Below are positions 7,658 through 16,393 of a DNA stretch of 64,000 nt, piece after piece. Numbering within the stretch: position 1 is the first letter of the stretch; each line of letters begins with the position of its first letter. Below the pieces are notes generated by a model that worked only from the letters and a program-made list of their open reading frames with translations, did no database searches and had not been told where the DNA came from. Source of the stretch: Thermoactinomyces sp. DSM 45892 (GTDB taxonomy: Bacteria > Bacillota > Bacilli > Thermoactinomycetales > Thermoactinomycetaceae). The DNA lies in the NCBI RefSeq assembly GCF_900107305.1, contig NZ_FNPL01000008.1, forward strand, positions 1 through 64,000, given 5' to 3'. Made by a program: the position numbers and the translations under genes.

Positions 7658-9226
7658 TCAATTCGTTTTCGTAAGACGGATCATCCATTCCTTTAGGTCA
7701 ACGATTCGTTTGTGGCGCGGGGCTTCCGTTGTGCCGACTACGATCATAGGCACGAGAGAGTCTAGATGATGAAGGGAGCCGTGGGAGGCCCCTTTGTGAG
7801 TAGGGGAGCTTCCATAGACGATTTCACACCCTGTTGTAGCAGTCACAATGATCACATTTTCTGAGATGTGTAGGGCACTTACTAATCGATAAAATGGATC
7901 AGGATATGCATTGTATTGAATGGTGGTCTGATCTTCTGATAAGGTGATATCAAGAAGAGAAAGATCCCCTCTTAATTGCCAGGATTGTCCGTATTCATCT
8001 AGATAAGGCCCCTCTTTTTCGAACTGAAGTTTTCCTGGGAGAGTTCCGCTTATGACTTGATATGTATTCTCTTCTTTCCAAACGATCAAATCAAGGTCGG
8101 GATTCGATTGCAAGGTTGTTGCGATGTCTAATCGGGAAAGGGAAGGATCAATGATATGTACATAGGCCATACGTTCATTCACTGCAAGGACGATCTGATC
8201 ACCCTCGCGGGGTTTATCTAGGTTAGGAGGTTTGATTTGATATGGTGAAAGCGTGGTGTCTAGGCGAATATAGGCTCTTTGAGAGCTAGGTAAGGTGTTC
8301 GTTTGGCCGCTATCTCCAAGGACAATCCAAGTATAACGGGAGATTGCTTCCTCCCATGTAGGAAACGTATTTAAGATAGTCTGGATTTCTAAGTCTGCTT
8401 TTTCAATCCCTTTAATCGTGGCAATACCGTTTTGATGAACGTGGTCGTCATTTCCCGGAAAATAAAGGACGGAGTAGATGGGGACACGTCCTGTTTGGAT
8501 TAGGGACTGCATTTCCATGGCTGTAAAACGATCATTCACCCCAAATCGAGCGATGGTTCCACTCGGTTCACTAAGAGATGAGATGGGGTGCATCGAACCA
8601 AATGAAAAGATGGTAGGAGCCATGGTTCGGATTTTTCTAGGAAGAAGCCCAAGTATCCAGGTGAAAAAAGGGGAGTGAATCTGGTGTTCTGTTTTTCCTC
8701 TATAGACAACGGCATTGATCGAAGCGGTATCATACGGGATTTCTTCATGAATGGTTCGTACCTTTTTGCTCAGCAGTCGTTGATTAAACATCATCATACT
8801 TGCTGTTAAAACTCGTTTTATGCCAAAGGTAATCGACTCTTTTGCCCCAGTTCCGAAGTTCCAGAACTGCTTTGTCTGTTCATCATAATAACAGAGTCCA
8901 TATATTCCATGTTCGCTTGGCATAGACCCGGTTAGGAGTGTACTATCAATGACGACAGACATGGTAGGGAAAGATGAGACAATTCGCGGATAGTAAGTAC
9001 CGTTTTTCATTAGAAACTGGAGTGCAGGAGCTTTATCTACATGAATGGCATCCTGCAAAGGTGCGTCCATTAAGGAATCGATGATGATCGTTATGACAGG
9101 CTTTATTCCTTCAGGAATCTCAGGCTTTGGAATAATGGATAACGTTGCTCGTTTCTTCTGGGCTATGCGTATTAAGGTTGATAAAATGAGAATGAGTCCA
9201 ATGATGATGAAGATAGTGGTTAACAT
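7658..9226 (-). CDS. Membrane-anchored alkaline phosphatase/phosphodiesterase family protein
   Basis: The 522-residue protein begins with one hydrophobic segment (about residues 3-22), probably an uncleaved anchor. It then has the fold of type I phosphodiesterase/nucleotide pyrophosphatases. The metal-binding aspartate sits in ITIIIDSLMDAP. The nucleophile region is SSFPTMSVVIDSTLLTGSMP, with a Thr or Ser nucleophile, followed by the HG(I) loop. Later metal ligands are the NDDHVHQNG and LGDSGQTNT stretches and SHGSLHH near the end. Substrate is unknown; related proteins act on phosphodiesters or lipid headgroups outside the cell. The start chosen has GGAG eight to nine bases upstream; longer in-frame starts exist. 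Confidence 0.8.
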   Translation of the reverse strand: MLTTIFIIIGLILILSTLIRIAQKKRATLSIIPKPEIPEGIKPVITIIIDSLMDAPLQDAIHVDKAPALQFLMKNGTYYPRIVSSFPTMSVVIDSTLLTGSMPSEHGIYGLCYYDEQTKQFWNFGTGAKESITFGIKRVLTASMMMFNQRLLSKKVRTIHEEIPYDTASINAVVYRGKTEHQIHSPFFTWILGLLPRKIRTMAPTIFSFGSMHPISSLSEPSGTIARFGVNDRFTAMEMQSLIQTGRVPIYSVLYFPGNDDHVHQNGIATIKGIEKADLEIQTILNTFPTWEEAISRYTWIVLGDSGQTNTLPSSQRAYIRLDTTLSPYQIKPPNLDKPREGDQIVLAVNERMAYVHIIDPSLSRLDIATTLQSNPDLDLIVWKEENTYQVISGTLPGKLQFEKEGPYLDEYGQSWQLRGDLSLLDITLSEDQTTIQYNAYPDPFYRLVSALHISENVIIVTATTGCEIVYGSSPTHKGASHGSLHHLDSLVPMIVVGTTEAPRHKRIVDLKEWMIRLTKTN

Positions 9227-9374
9227 GTGTGATACACTCCGCTCTTGTGACATGATTATAAAATAGGATTTGATGAATGAGAGAGAAATATACAAAGAGT
9301 TAAAGCAATTTGTTTGTTGATATTGAGGTAAGCTTAGTGCATTGATGATTTTATTTATAAAGGAGAATTTGATT

Positions 9375-10571
9375 ATGCATACACTTCCGCGTGTACCAAA
9401 GTCAGAGATTGAACAGCGTATTCATCGTTTGCAGAGCTATCTTCAGGAGCACGGGATTGACGGTGTGTTATTGGCACAAAATGTGGATTTGTATTACTTT
9501 ACGGGGACGATGCAGAATGCCCTTTGTTATATACCTAGGGAAGGGGAGCCGGTTCTGTATGTGAAGAAGAGTGTTGCCCGGGCTGAGTTTGAAGCGCATG
9601 TTGAGGTTCAGCCACTGGGGAGATTGAGAGAGCTAGGGGCTGTTTTAACGAAGCGATATGGTGTGATACATAAAATGGGATTCGAGTTGGATGTATTGCC
9701 GTATACAACGGCCCATTTTTATCAAAAATTGTTTAGCGAAGCAGAGATGGTGGATGTCTCATTTGCGCTTCGGCATATTCGTAGTGTGAAGTCTGCATAT
9801 GAGTTAGCTCAAATTAAACGGGCGGCACAGATCTTAGATGATACATTAACGAAGGTGTCTTCTTGGATACGGATTGGTATGTCGGAGTTAGAGTTAGCTG
9901 CACGGATTGAGTATGAGTTTCGTTTACAAGGAAATATCAATTTATGGCGTATGCGCGGATTTAATCAGGAGCTAGCTTTAGGGATGGTTGCTTCGGGGAG
10001 TTCTGCCTCTACACCAACTTATTTCGATGGGCCAGCAGGGGGGCTCGGAGTAAGCACAGCGTCGCCACAGGGAGCTAGTTTTCGCCAGATAAAGGCTAAT
10101 GAGCCTATTTTGATTGATGTGAGCATGATTGTAGAGGGATATATGGTGGATCAAACTCGTATAGCGGTCATAGGGGAGCTGTCTGAGCCCATCAAGGAGG
10201 CGTATGAGGTAGCGCGTTCGATTTTACGTAGAGTGGAAGAACAGGGTAAGCCGGGCGCCTGCTGGCAGGATTTATATGCAACTTCGTTAGAGATGGCGAA
10301 GGAGGCTGGACTATCTAACTATTTTATGGGTTATGGTGCCGATCAGGCTAAGTTTTTAGGGCATGGAGTGGGGATTGAGTTAGACGAATTGCCGATTTTA
10401 GCGAAGGGATTTAGTCAGCCATTGGAAGAGGGAATGGTGATTGCCATCGAACCGAAATTTACTTTTCCGGAGCAAGGCGTGATTGGAATTGAGAATACGT
10501 ATGTGGTGACGGCGAATGGGTTAGAGTCGTTGTCGGTTACGTCGGAGGAGATTATGAAGATAAAGTTGTAG
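9375..10571 (+). CDS. M24-family Xaa-Pro peptidase (PepQ/creatinase-like)
   Basis: The N-terminal creatinase-type domain covers residues 1-130. The C-terminal pita-bread domain carries the five metal ligands: two Asp in ILIDVSMIVEGYMVDQTR, His in GHGVGIELDE, Glu in AIEPKF and Glu in IGIENTYVV. Such enzymes release amino acids before proline from peptides in the cytosol. The length of 398 residues is slightly above typical PepQ. AAGGAG nine bases upstream supports the second candidate ATG. A GSSASTPTYFDGPAGGLGVS loop is unusually small-residue rich. The gene is monocistronic; the structured repeat described separately follows its stop codon. Confidence 0.88.
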   Translation: MHTLPRVPKSEIEQRIHRLQSYLQEHGIDGVLLAQNVDLYYFTGTMQNALCYIPREGEPVLYVKKSVARAEFEAHVEVQPLGRLRELGAVLTKRYGVIHKMGFELDVLPYTTAHFYQKLFSEAEMVDVSFALRHIRSVKSAYELAQIKRAAQILDDTLTKVSSWIRIGMSELELAARIEYEFRLQGNINLWRMRGFNQELALGMVASGSSASTPTYFDGPAGGLGVSTASPQGASFRQIKANEPILIDVSMIVEGYMVDQTRIAVIGELSEPIKEAYEVARSILRRVEEQGKPGACWQDLYATSLEMAKEAGLSNYFMGYGADQAKFLGHGVGIELDELPILAKGFSQPLEEGMVIAIEPKFTFPEQGVIGIENTYVVTANGLESLSVTSEEIMKIKL

Positions 10572-10579
10572 TGGTGTAA

Positions 10580-10706
10580 TTCTTCGCTTCGGGCAAGTGG
10601 CAAAACTCACAAAGAACGCTTAGACATTGCCACAAAACGCCCGAGCTACGAAGAAATACGCTAAGTAGGCCCACTAACATCGCAGTGGTCAGATTCATAG
10701 CCCCTA
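10580..10706. repeat. Structured intergenic repeat, copy 1
   Basis: This ~125-base segment matches 51585-51711 closely, including GCTTCGGGCAAGTGGCAAAA, TTGCCACAAAACGCCC and CACTAACATCGC. It folds into a nested hairpin. The outer stem is TTCTTCG (10580-10586) with CGAAGAA (10649-10655), then CGGGC with GCCCG, and the inner stem is GTGGCAA (10597-10603) with TTGCCAC (10627-10633). The sequence of the outer stem differs in copy 2 but still pairs. It lies between the M24 peptidase and the leftward CAT gene and may also act as a terminator. Its identity is unknown. Confidence 0.75.
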
Positions 10707-10763
10707 GTCTGTAACCCATAACCCTGCTCAAATGAGCCTGTGAGGAAGGGAAGCTTACATCTC

Positions 10764-11423
10764 TTATCTGCTAAAATGGATGTTTTTGGTAACGCAGGAG
10801 TTCATGTTATCGAGGTACTCTTGAAATAGTAAGAAGTACCGTCCGACATGTTCACCGTCCATGAGAGCGTGGTGTGCTTGGACAGATAGGGGCATTTTGA
10901 CGAGCCCGTTTTCTTCGAAGAATTTGGCCCAAGCGATTCGTGGGATGCTGTCAACAGGAGATAGGGAAATCGGGTGCATGAAGCTGGTGAATGAGACCCA
11001 AGGCATGCTGGTAAAGTATAGTACGTCATCCCGATCGACTCCATCTACTAGACGAACCTGTTTCTTGGCTTCCGCTGTCAACTCATGAGCCACCTGAATA
11101 AAAGTAGCTAGATCAGGATGGTGTGGAGCTGTTAAATAGTCAAATACCCCTTCGTCCGTCATGATGGTATAAGATGGGTGCGCTACTTCGTGTTCAATAA
11201 CCTCATCCCCGCGAATCCGATAACGAAACTCCGGGATTTCATTCGCTACTCGACTAGCTAAATAGGTGATGGTTAAAAAGAAGGGGAAATGATTCTCCTT
11301 ACACCACACTCGAAAACGGGTAATGTCTACATTTGCCGTCGTACAGAAATGTGGCATATCCAGCTTACGAAAATAATCAAAATGCTTCGCGCGTTTCCAA
11401 GTTTCACGATTAATCGTTTTCAT
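10764..11423 (-). CDS. Chloramphenicol acetyltransferase-like (CatA-type) enzyme
   Basis: CatA-type enzymes form trimers that acetylate the 3-hydroxyl of chloramphenicol using acetyl-CoA. The 219-residue length is exactly family-like. Visible motifs are the substrate/CoA strand region SMPWVSFTSF, with the conserved serine, and the catalytic block LSVQAHHALMDGEH, with His185 as general base and Asp189 structural. I chose the ATG with AGGGG eight bases upstream; an upstream in-frame ATG would add 20 residues. Chromosomal CAT homologues occur in many Firmicutes and may act on other acceptors, so resistance is a prediction. No attenuator peptide of the inducible cat type is evident. Confidence 0.85.
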   Translation of the reverse strand: MKTINRETWKRAKHFDYFRKLDMPHFCTTANVDITRFRVWCKENHFPFFLTITYLASRVANEIPEFRYRIRGDEVIEHEVAHPSYTIMTDEGVFDYLTAPHHPDLATFIQVAHELTAEAKKQVRLVDGVDRDDVLYFTSMPWVSFTSFMHPISLSPVDSIPRIAWAKFFEENGLVKMPLSVQAHHALMDGEHVGRYFLLFQEYLDNMNSCVTKNIHFSR

Positions 11424-11564
11424 GAAAACATCCCCTTCTGGTATGAGAGTAAACTTAATATCTTTATAGTATATAGGATTCATTCTATTAGAAAAAGGGT
11501 ATAAAGACGAAATGCTATATGATGATTCATACAGGAAATTGCGTACATATCGCAGGAGGTCCCT

Positions 11565-12737
11565 ATGTCAAATAACGTGTTTGAAGTTACAGAAGATCGA
11601 TATCGAGATGCTTTAAAACTATCAGAATACGCTTTTCAATATAAAGTGGCAGACGATGAAATAGGAGAAAGAATCGAACAGTATCGAAAATATCATTCTA
11701 TCTATGCCATTCAAGATGAACATACGAAAGAAATCGTTGCGAAATCACATCTCATTTCCTTTTATATTACCTATCACCAGCAAGTAATAAAGATGGGAGG
11801 AATCGCAGGGGTAGCGACTTATCCGGAGTATCGTCGCAAAGGTTACGTGCGGGATATGCTGACTTATAGTCTGAAAGAAATGAGAGAAAAAGGGATAACC
11901 GTCTCGGTCCTTCATCCTTTCCAAGTAGATTTTTATCGTCGATACGGGTGGGAGCTTCTCTGTAATCTGTTGTCGATTAAACTGACGAACCATGATCTTA
12001 AGCCACTTGCTCCAGCTAAAGGAACGATTCGACGCTTCACGAAAGAACAACATAATACGGAAATCGAACAAGTATATCATCAGTATGCACTACAGTTCTC
12101 AGGAAAGCTTGTCCGGAATACGGATCAATGGCTTAAGGTGTATGATGAGGGTACGATCGCGCTCTATTATGATGAAAAGAAGATACCACAAGGATACATC
12201 CTTTATGGTATAGAAAATGGGAAGCTAGTAGTGGAGGAATTAGTGGTATTAACAGCGGAAGCTAGGAGAGGGTTATGGAACTTCCTTTGTCAACATGATT
12301 CGATGGTGAAGGAGATCGAGATTCATACCCATTCGAGAGATCCACTCCTATACTTACTAAAAGATCCTTGTGTTCGTACTGAGATAAAACCATATGGTAT
12401 GGTTCGGATTGTGGATGTGGAGAAGTTTCTTACCTACTGTCCGTTTCGGTGGGATGTCGCGCAAGGGAAAGAAGTGAAGTTACAGATTACTGACCCTTTT
12501 GCACCGTGGAATGAACGAACATTTGTGATGGGGGATAAGGAGGTATATGTAAAAGACTCATGTGACGAGGAGGATTGCGTTCAATTATCTATTAACACGT
12601 TATCAGCGATCCTGTTTGGATATAGACGTCCACAGGAGATGTTTGGATTAGGATTAATTCAGGGCCCTACAGAGGCGGTTACAGTGCTTGAGAGTTTAAT
12701 ACCCGAAACACATAGTTATATGATTGATTACTTCTAA
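11565..12737 (+). CDS. Eis-type GNAT N-acetyltransferase with sterol-carrier-like C-terminus
   Basis: The protein (390 residues) has the three-part layout of the Eis family. An N-terminal GNAT domain has the acetyl-CoA loop in VATYPEYRRKGYVRDML (residues ~85-101). A second degenerate GNAT-like middle domain (~150-290) follows, then a C-terminal sterol-carrier-protein-like domain that usually ends in a carboxylate acting as catalytic base. Family members multi-acetylate amines, including aminoglycosides in mycobacteria. In Bacillales the natural acceptor is unknown. AGGAGG five bases from the ATG gives a strong start. It is divergent from the CAT-like gene and is followed by its own terminator. 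Confidence 0.85.
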   Translation: MSNNVFEVTEDRYRDALKLSEYAFQYKVADDEIGERIEQYRKYHSIYAIQDEHTKEIVAKSHLISFYITYHQQVIKMGGIAGVATYPEYRRKGYVRDMLTYSLKEMREKGITVSVLHPFQVDFYRRYGWELLCNLLSIKLTNHDLKPLAPAKGTIRRFTKEQHNTEIEQVYHQYALQFSGKLVRNTDQWLKVYDEGTIALYYDEKKIPQGYILYGIENGKLVVEELVVLTAEARRGLWNFLCQHDSMVKEIEIHTHSRDPLLYLLKDPCVRTEIKPYGMVRIVDVEKFLTYCPFRWDVAQGKEVKLQITDPFAPWNERTFVMGDKEVYVKDSCDEEDCVQLSINTLSAILFGYRRPQEMFGLGLIQGPTEAVTVLESLIPETHSYMIDYF

Positions 12738-12744
12738 TTAGAAC

Positions 12745-12774
12745 AAGCAAACTCTTGATTGGGTTTGCTTTTTT
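12745..12774 (+). terminator. Terminator after the Eis-type gene
   Basis: The arms AAGCAAAC and GTTTGCTT are followed by a T-run. It separates the Eis-type gene from the gerE promoter. Confidence 0.8.
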
Positions 12775-12887
12775 ACATTCTCTTTTCACTTCACCCAAGT
12801 CTTCTGCATACGATGGCAATGCATAGATGAAATGGCTTGCATTTGAGGGTAGTCAGAATCACCCGCCTATTTTTTCATCCGTGCTTC

Positions 12888-12915
12888 ACTCAATCGTAAG
12901 CTCGTTCATACTATA
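12888..12915 (+). promoter_or_regulatory. SigK-type promoter of gerE
   Basis: AC at 12888-12889 and CATACTATA at 12907-12915 are separated by 17 bases. This fits the mother-cell SigK pattern (AC, then 16-17 bases, then CATANNNTA). In B. subtilis gerE is a SigK-dependent gene, so the signal supports the identity of the interrupted gene downstream and suggests it is expressed late in the mother cell. Confidence 0.75.
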
Positions 12916-12975
12916 CTTTGACTGAATCCCTGACCCTCGTGTGTTAGTGCTCGAACAAGGAAGGGTGGCAACCAA

Positions 12976-13149
12976 TTGACTAATCAAAAAGGCAAACCCT
13001 TGTTGACGAATCGGGAGAGGGAAGTTTTCGAACTGCTCGTACAAGATAAAACTACCAAAGAAATAGCTGGGCAGCTCTTCATCAGTGAGAAAACCGTACG
13101 CAACCACATCTCCAACGTGATGTGTACCCATTGCAGAATGTTGCCATAA
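12976..13149 (+). CDS. gerE: gerE, 5' segment (interrupted LuxR-type spore regulator)
   Basis: Starting at TTG, with a GGAAGGGTGG-type ribosome site upstream and no ATG or GTG in frame, this encodes 49 residues of GerE. They include [20 protein letters not shown] and the helix-turn-helix [18 protein letters not shown]. Eight unrelated residues (CTHCRMLP) and a stop follow. GerE is a ~74-residue DNA-binding protein that tunes late mother-cell and coat genes. The last helices, QKLNVKGRSQAVV onward, are missing here and lie at 18683-18757, beyond a recombinase-bearing element. As it stands the product lacks the end of the fold and should not work. Removal of the element at AACGT gives an intact 72-codon gene. 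Confidence 0.9.
   Translation: MTNQKGKPLLTNREREVFELLVQDKTTKEIAGQLFISEKTVRNHISNVMCTHCRMLP
13107..13126 (+). other. Left junction (attL-like site) of the gerE element
   Basis: The end of the gerE 5' segment carries AACGT (13114-13118) between imperfect inverted arms, CACATC before it and GATGTG after it. The same AACGT, in the same reading phase, lies at 18677-18681. Serine recombinases cut at a central dinucleotide within a short identical core flanked by dyads; GT is the likely dinucleotide. The exact crossover is inferred. Confidence 0.65.
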
Positions 13150-13207
13150 AATAGGATTCTTTTACATAACATCTAGTAGTAAAAGGTTTGTATAAGGAGG
13201 TGCCCCA

Positions 13208-14263
13208 ATGAGTGGAGCGAATTTATCGATTGAAGTAGATCCTCTGTTCCCTTTAGGGGAGTTTAGTCATTATGTAGTGGAAATGTTACCAAAACATAAT
13301 ATGAATGATGATTTCGAACAAGTAGCGAAAGGGAATCACTTCCTTCCTGATATCTATACCATCCACAAAGTTGCTTTTTACGCCCCGTTTGAAGTTAGAA
13401 TTCGAAGTATGGGGGATTTAGGAATATATTTAGTTAGTTGTTTACGTGCGGGAATTCCGATGGAGAAGCTAAGTCCCATCTATGAATCACTCTGTATGTT
13501 ATCGCCTACAACAGGAGTGGTGCCAAGAGATACATACTGTTCATATGCGACTCATAACTCGGAAGAAGCGATGCGTACCTTTACGGGGCATGAGAGTGAG
13601 ATCGGATTTATTCGCCAACATCAACGTTCTGATGAAGCACTCATGCCAGCCGTTGATCATCTGCTTCAGCTACAAACTGTAAACGAACAAGGGAACTACG
13701 GTGAAAGTTTAACGATGATTCGAGATTGTGTGAAAAAGTTAATTGACGAGAATAAAAATGTTCATCAAGCTGTCGATCCTGTATTCTTTATCAAGTATTT
13801 TCGGGAGTATTTTTTCCCCATTGAAATACAAGGGAAGATGTTAAATGCACCAAGTGGTGTTCATCTGGCTAATATCATTCTGTTAGATATTGGAATTGGT
13901 AGTGCAGATGACCGTTACCTAGATACTACGGATGAATTGATGATCTATCTAGAGCCAATCGAAAGGCTCAAGATCATACAAACCAAGTCATTCCCATCCT
14001 TGAGAGAAAAATTCATAAAAGAGTATAAAACAAATGGTACCAATCGAGAAGAACTAAATCTTCTGATGGATATATACAAGTATATGAGGATTTATCGATA
14101 TGTACATCAGGGGCTTGTCACGAGGTATATTCGTAAGCAAGATACCAATGTGAAATTTGGTACAGGTGGCTTTCCCTTTGATGAGTTTCTAGAAGAACGG
14201 ATTCAAATCGTGAAGCGAGCAGAAGAAGATGTAAGGAAAGCATTTGCCCAAGTGAGGGAGTAG
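13208..14263 (+). CDS. PrnB-like (DUF1864) protein of the IDO/TDO heme superfamily
   Basis: The sequence resembles, from memory, the PrnB/DUF1864 family. PrnB itself rearranges 7-chlorotryptophan in pyrrolnitrin synthesis. The shared blocks are MGDLGIYLVSCLRAG (near residue 62), PTTGVVPRDTYC (~100) and a C-terminal GTGG loop (318-321). That loop is also present in indoleamine 2,3-dioxygenases. His300 lies 18 residues before GTGG and is a candidate heme ligand. The protein is 351 residues, mostly helical, cytosolic, and starts after AAGGAGG. It is the first gene of the gerE element. No halogenase or other pyrrolnitrin gene is nearby, so the substrate is unknown; a tryptophan-like compound is a guess. 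Confidence 0.6.
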   Translation: MSGANLSIEVDPLFPLGEFSHYVVEMLPKHNMNDDFEQVAKGNHFLPDIYTIHKVAFYAPFEVRIRSMGDLGIYLVSCLRAGIPMEKLSPIYESLCMLSPTTGVVPRDTYCSYATHNSEEAMRTFTGHESEIGFIRQHQRSDEALMPAVDHLLQLQTVNEQGNYGESLTMIRDCVKKLIDENKNVHQAVDPVFFIKYFREYFFPIEIQGKMLNAPSGVHLANIILLDIGIGSADDRYLDTTDELMIYLEPIERLKIIQTKSFPSLREKFIKEYKTNGTNREELNLLMDIYKYMRIYRYVHQGLVTRYIRKQDTNVKFGTGGFPFDEFLEERIQIVKRAEEDVRKAFAQVRE

Positions 14264-14295
14264 TGGATCAAAAGCATACAACTGTATGCCTGTGA

Positions 14296-14796
14296 CTAAG
14301 GAGTTTTGATAAAACCTAATTTTCGATTGATAGAAAGCATCGGATCATTTGTACTGGCAACGTGAGTAGAGATAGATTGAATCCCTTTCTCTAAGCAAAC
14401 GAGGATCATTTTTTGCTTTAATGCAGTCGCGATTCCGAAGCCACGATGTTCTTTTGTCACGACGGTTAGGCCATTATGTGCTTTATTTCCATTGACTGTT
14501 AGCGTGGTTAACCCAATCCATTTACCGTGATGAGATGCTAGAAAAGTTGTTTCTCTATGTTTCCAGTAATGCTTGTAATAGATGTTATTGATAAAATCAT
14601 GATATGTTTCAAAGTCACCTGATTTGTGACCTGGATCATCTAATACGCCTTCTCTCACTAATTCGTAGAGCATCTTCCGGTTTTTTTCTGAATCCTCTTC
14701 CGAAGAAAGAGCAAAAAAATAGTAATTCGGATCCATTGAAGGTGGTGTAGATAGTGTGGTTTGGGTTAGATCGAGTGATAGATGAATAGATGTCAT
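14296..14796 (-). CDS. GNAT-family N-acetyltransferase
   Basis: The 166-residue GNAT fold has the acetyl-CoA pyrophosphate loop in VVTKEHRGFGIATALK (residues ~107-122, Q/RxxGxG/A type). A C-terminal NxxxxxxN-K-L-G-F block is visible in SINRKLGF. Substrate is unknown. The start is well supported by AAGGAGG seven bases before ATG. It is the only leftward enzyme gene in the gerE element besides the 52-residue membrane peptide, and its stop codon lies about 30 bases from the PrnB-like gene it converges with. Confidence 0.85.
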   Translation of the reverse strand: MTSIHLSLDLTQTTLSTPPSMDPNYYFFALSSEEDSEKNRKMLYELVREGVLDDPGHKSGDFETYHDFINNIYYKHYWKHRETTFLASHHGKWIGLTTLTVNGNKAHNGLTVVTKEHRGFGIATALKQKMILVCLEKGIQSISTHVASTNDPMLSINRKLGFIKTP

Positions 14797-15003
14797 AACA
14801 GAACCTCCTTTTTACCATGATCTAATACCTTCATGCTATTTTGCAACGATAAAAAAAGGCATCTTAGGCAACTTTCGAGTAGAGACACCTATCTTTCACA
14901 ATTTTTAGGTGACATCGCATGAAATATGTATCAATATAGTCTTATTGGTTGTCTTACATATGGAAGTATATGATTCTATCATTTCTTGATTAGAAAGGTG
15001 AGC

Positions 15004-15831
15004 TTGAATTTGTGGGAAATCTTTGTAGCATTCGTACTAGGGATTGTAGAAGGATTAACTGAGTTTGCACCCGTATCGTCCACAGGACACATGATTCTGG
15101 TTGATGATATGTTTCTTCGGTCGAAAGATCTATTTTCTGAACCAGTGGCCAATACATTTAAAGTGGTCATTCAGCTAGGCTCTATTTTGGCAGTTGTTAT
15201 CGTGTTTAAAGAGAGATTTATCAGCTTGCTCGGTTTGCAGAAAGATTTAGAAGGAGCAGAGCAGGGGCCGAAACTTAATTTAAAGCATGTGATTGCTGGA
15301 ATGATGCCAGCTGCAGTATTAGGCTTCTTATTTAATGACTATATTGATAAACACCTATTTTCACCCCATACAGTTGTGATTGGATTAGCGGCAGGTGGTC
15401 TTCTTATGATCTTTGCGGATTGGTTTCGCCCAAGTAGACCACAAGTGAAAACAGTGGATCAAATTACATACAAGCACGCGATAGGGATTGGATTATTCCA
15501 ATGTATTGCGCTATGGCCTGGTTTCTCTCGTTCGGGATCGACGATGTCTGGCGGGGTATTACTTGGACTCGGACACCGAGCGGCAGCAGATTTTACTTTT
15601 ATTATGGCTGTTCCGGTGATGTTTGGTGCAAGTGCGCTTTCTATTGTAAAGCATTGGGATTCTTTTAACATGGATGTCCTGCCATTTTTTATTGTCGGTT
15701 TTATTAGTGCGTTTATCTTCGCTTTGATCTCCATTCGCTTTTTCTTAAAGTTAATTAATAAGATTAAGCTCGTTCCTTTTGCCATCTATCGAATTGTGTT
15801 GGCAGCGATTATTTACTTCTTTTTTCTATAA
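15004..15831 (+). CDS. uppP: Undecaprenyl-diphosphatase UppP (BacA family)
   Basis: This integral membrane enzyme dephosphorylates undecaprenyl pyrophosphate to recycle the cell-wall lipid carrier; extra copies give bacitracin tolerance. The signature motifs are GIVEGLTEFAPVSSTGHMIL near the N-terminus and WPGFSRSGSTMSGG in the second half, and about eight membrane segments are visible. The start lacks ATG. I used TTG at 15004, which aligns with Bacillus UppP (NLWEIFV); TTG at 15010 has better spacing from AGGTGAG. It is carried inside the gerE element, an odd place for a wall-synthesis gene, and is therefore probably a second copy. It ends at a bidirectional terminator. Confidence 0.92.
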   Translation: MNLWEIFVAFVLGIVEGLTEFAPVSSTGHMILVDDMFLRSKDLFSEPVANTFKVVIQLGSILAVVIVFKERFISLLGLQKDLEGAEQGPKLNLKHVIAGMMPAAVLGFLFNDYIDKHLFSPHTVVIGLAAGGLLMIFADWFRPSRPQVKTVDQITYKHAIGIGLFQCIALWPGFSRSGSTMSGGVLLGLGHRAAADFTFIMAVPVMFGASALSIVKHWDSFNMDVLPFFIVGFISAFIFALISIRFFLKLINKIKLVPFAIYRIVLAAIIYFFFL

Positions 15832-15840
15832 GTATTCATA

Positions 15841-15886
15841 AATAAAAGCCAAGCTTGAGCGCGATGTTCAAAGCTTGGCTTTTATT
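15841..15886. terminator. Bidirectional terminator between uppP and the 52-residue peptide gene
   Basis: Perfect 16-base arms (AATAAAAGCCAAGCTT and its complement) enclose a 14-base loop. A/T runs on both ends allow function in both directions. Confidence 0.9.
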
Positions 15887-15900
15887 ATACGTTTATATGC

Positions 15901-16059
15901 TTATTTGGATTTTCTACCCTGTAAAATAGCGGAAGAGATAAAGCCGACTCCTAACCCGATTAAAACCCCTGCACCTGTATCCCCTAATAACATCCCAAGA
16001 CCAATACCTAACAAGGTACAGCCGGGTAAAAGCATTCCCCAACCTGTATTCTTATCCAT
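15901..16059 (-). CDS. Small glycine-rich membrane protein (52 residues)
   Basis: The ORF encodes a peptide starting MDKNTGWGMLLPGCTLLGIG, continuing with more glycine-rich hydrophobic sequence and ending in a basic tail (QGRKSK). AGGAG seven bases before the ATG and a shared terminator downstream support it as a real gene. Two hydrophobic stretches with regular glycines suggest a compact membrane hairpin, like many small Bacillales membrane proteins annotated only as hypothetical. It lies within the gerE element, leftward, opposite to uppP. No function can be assigned. Confidence 0.65.
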   Translation of the reverse strand: MDKNTGWGMLLPGCTLLGIGLGMLLGDTGAGVLIGLGVGFISSAILQGRKSK

Positions 16060-16201
16060 CTTTACAACTCCTATAATCGTGATCGACTGTATTTACTTAC
16101 AATTTATCATAATAAAGGGAACCCGTCATCTGACAAATGTAATCGTTATTACTAAAGTAGGCTTGTAACACTGTATCTTCTGCATACCTTGAAGTACAGG
16201 G

Positions 16202-16393
16202 GTGATGAACTTGAAGAAGTCTAGACCGAAATTAGGCAATGAAACATATGGCACTATAAACATTCTCCAAGCATTTCAAGAAGCCTTTGCCCCCGCCTTT
16301 TCATCAGACAAATCGGATCAACGGGCGAGTTCTCCATACGACTCTGTGTTGAAGGGAGCACTCTGTCCAGAGGAGGGTGAAGTGCGAGAGTGA
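16202..16393 (+). CDS. Small ORF overlapping the recombinase start; candidate directionality factor
   Basis: The 63-residue product begins basic (KKSRPKLG) and ends acidic (CPEEGEVRE). I recognise no family. Its stop codon overlaps the recombinase GTG start (GTGA), so translation is probably coupled. Start choice is uncertain: GTG at 16202, ATG at 16205, or TTG at 16211, which has the best spacing from AGGGGTGAT. CATACCTT (16183-16190) upstream resembles a sporulation-type -10 element, but no matching -35 is clear. Skin-type systems can need a small partner for excision, such as SprB with SprA; that role here is a guess from size and linkage. Confidence 0.5.
   Translation: MMNLKKSRPKLGNETYGTINILQAFQEAFAPAFSSDKSDQRASSPYDSVLKGALCPEEGEVRE

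Noticed and set aside
12886-13131. 81-codon minus-strand frame opposite gerE
   Set aside because: It lies over the SigK-type promoter and the conserved gerE codons; no ribosome site or family resemblance was seen, so it is a shadow.
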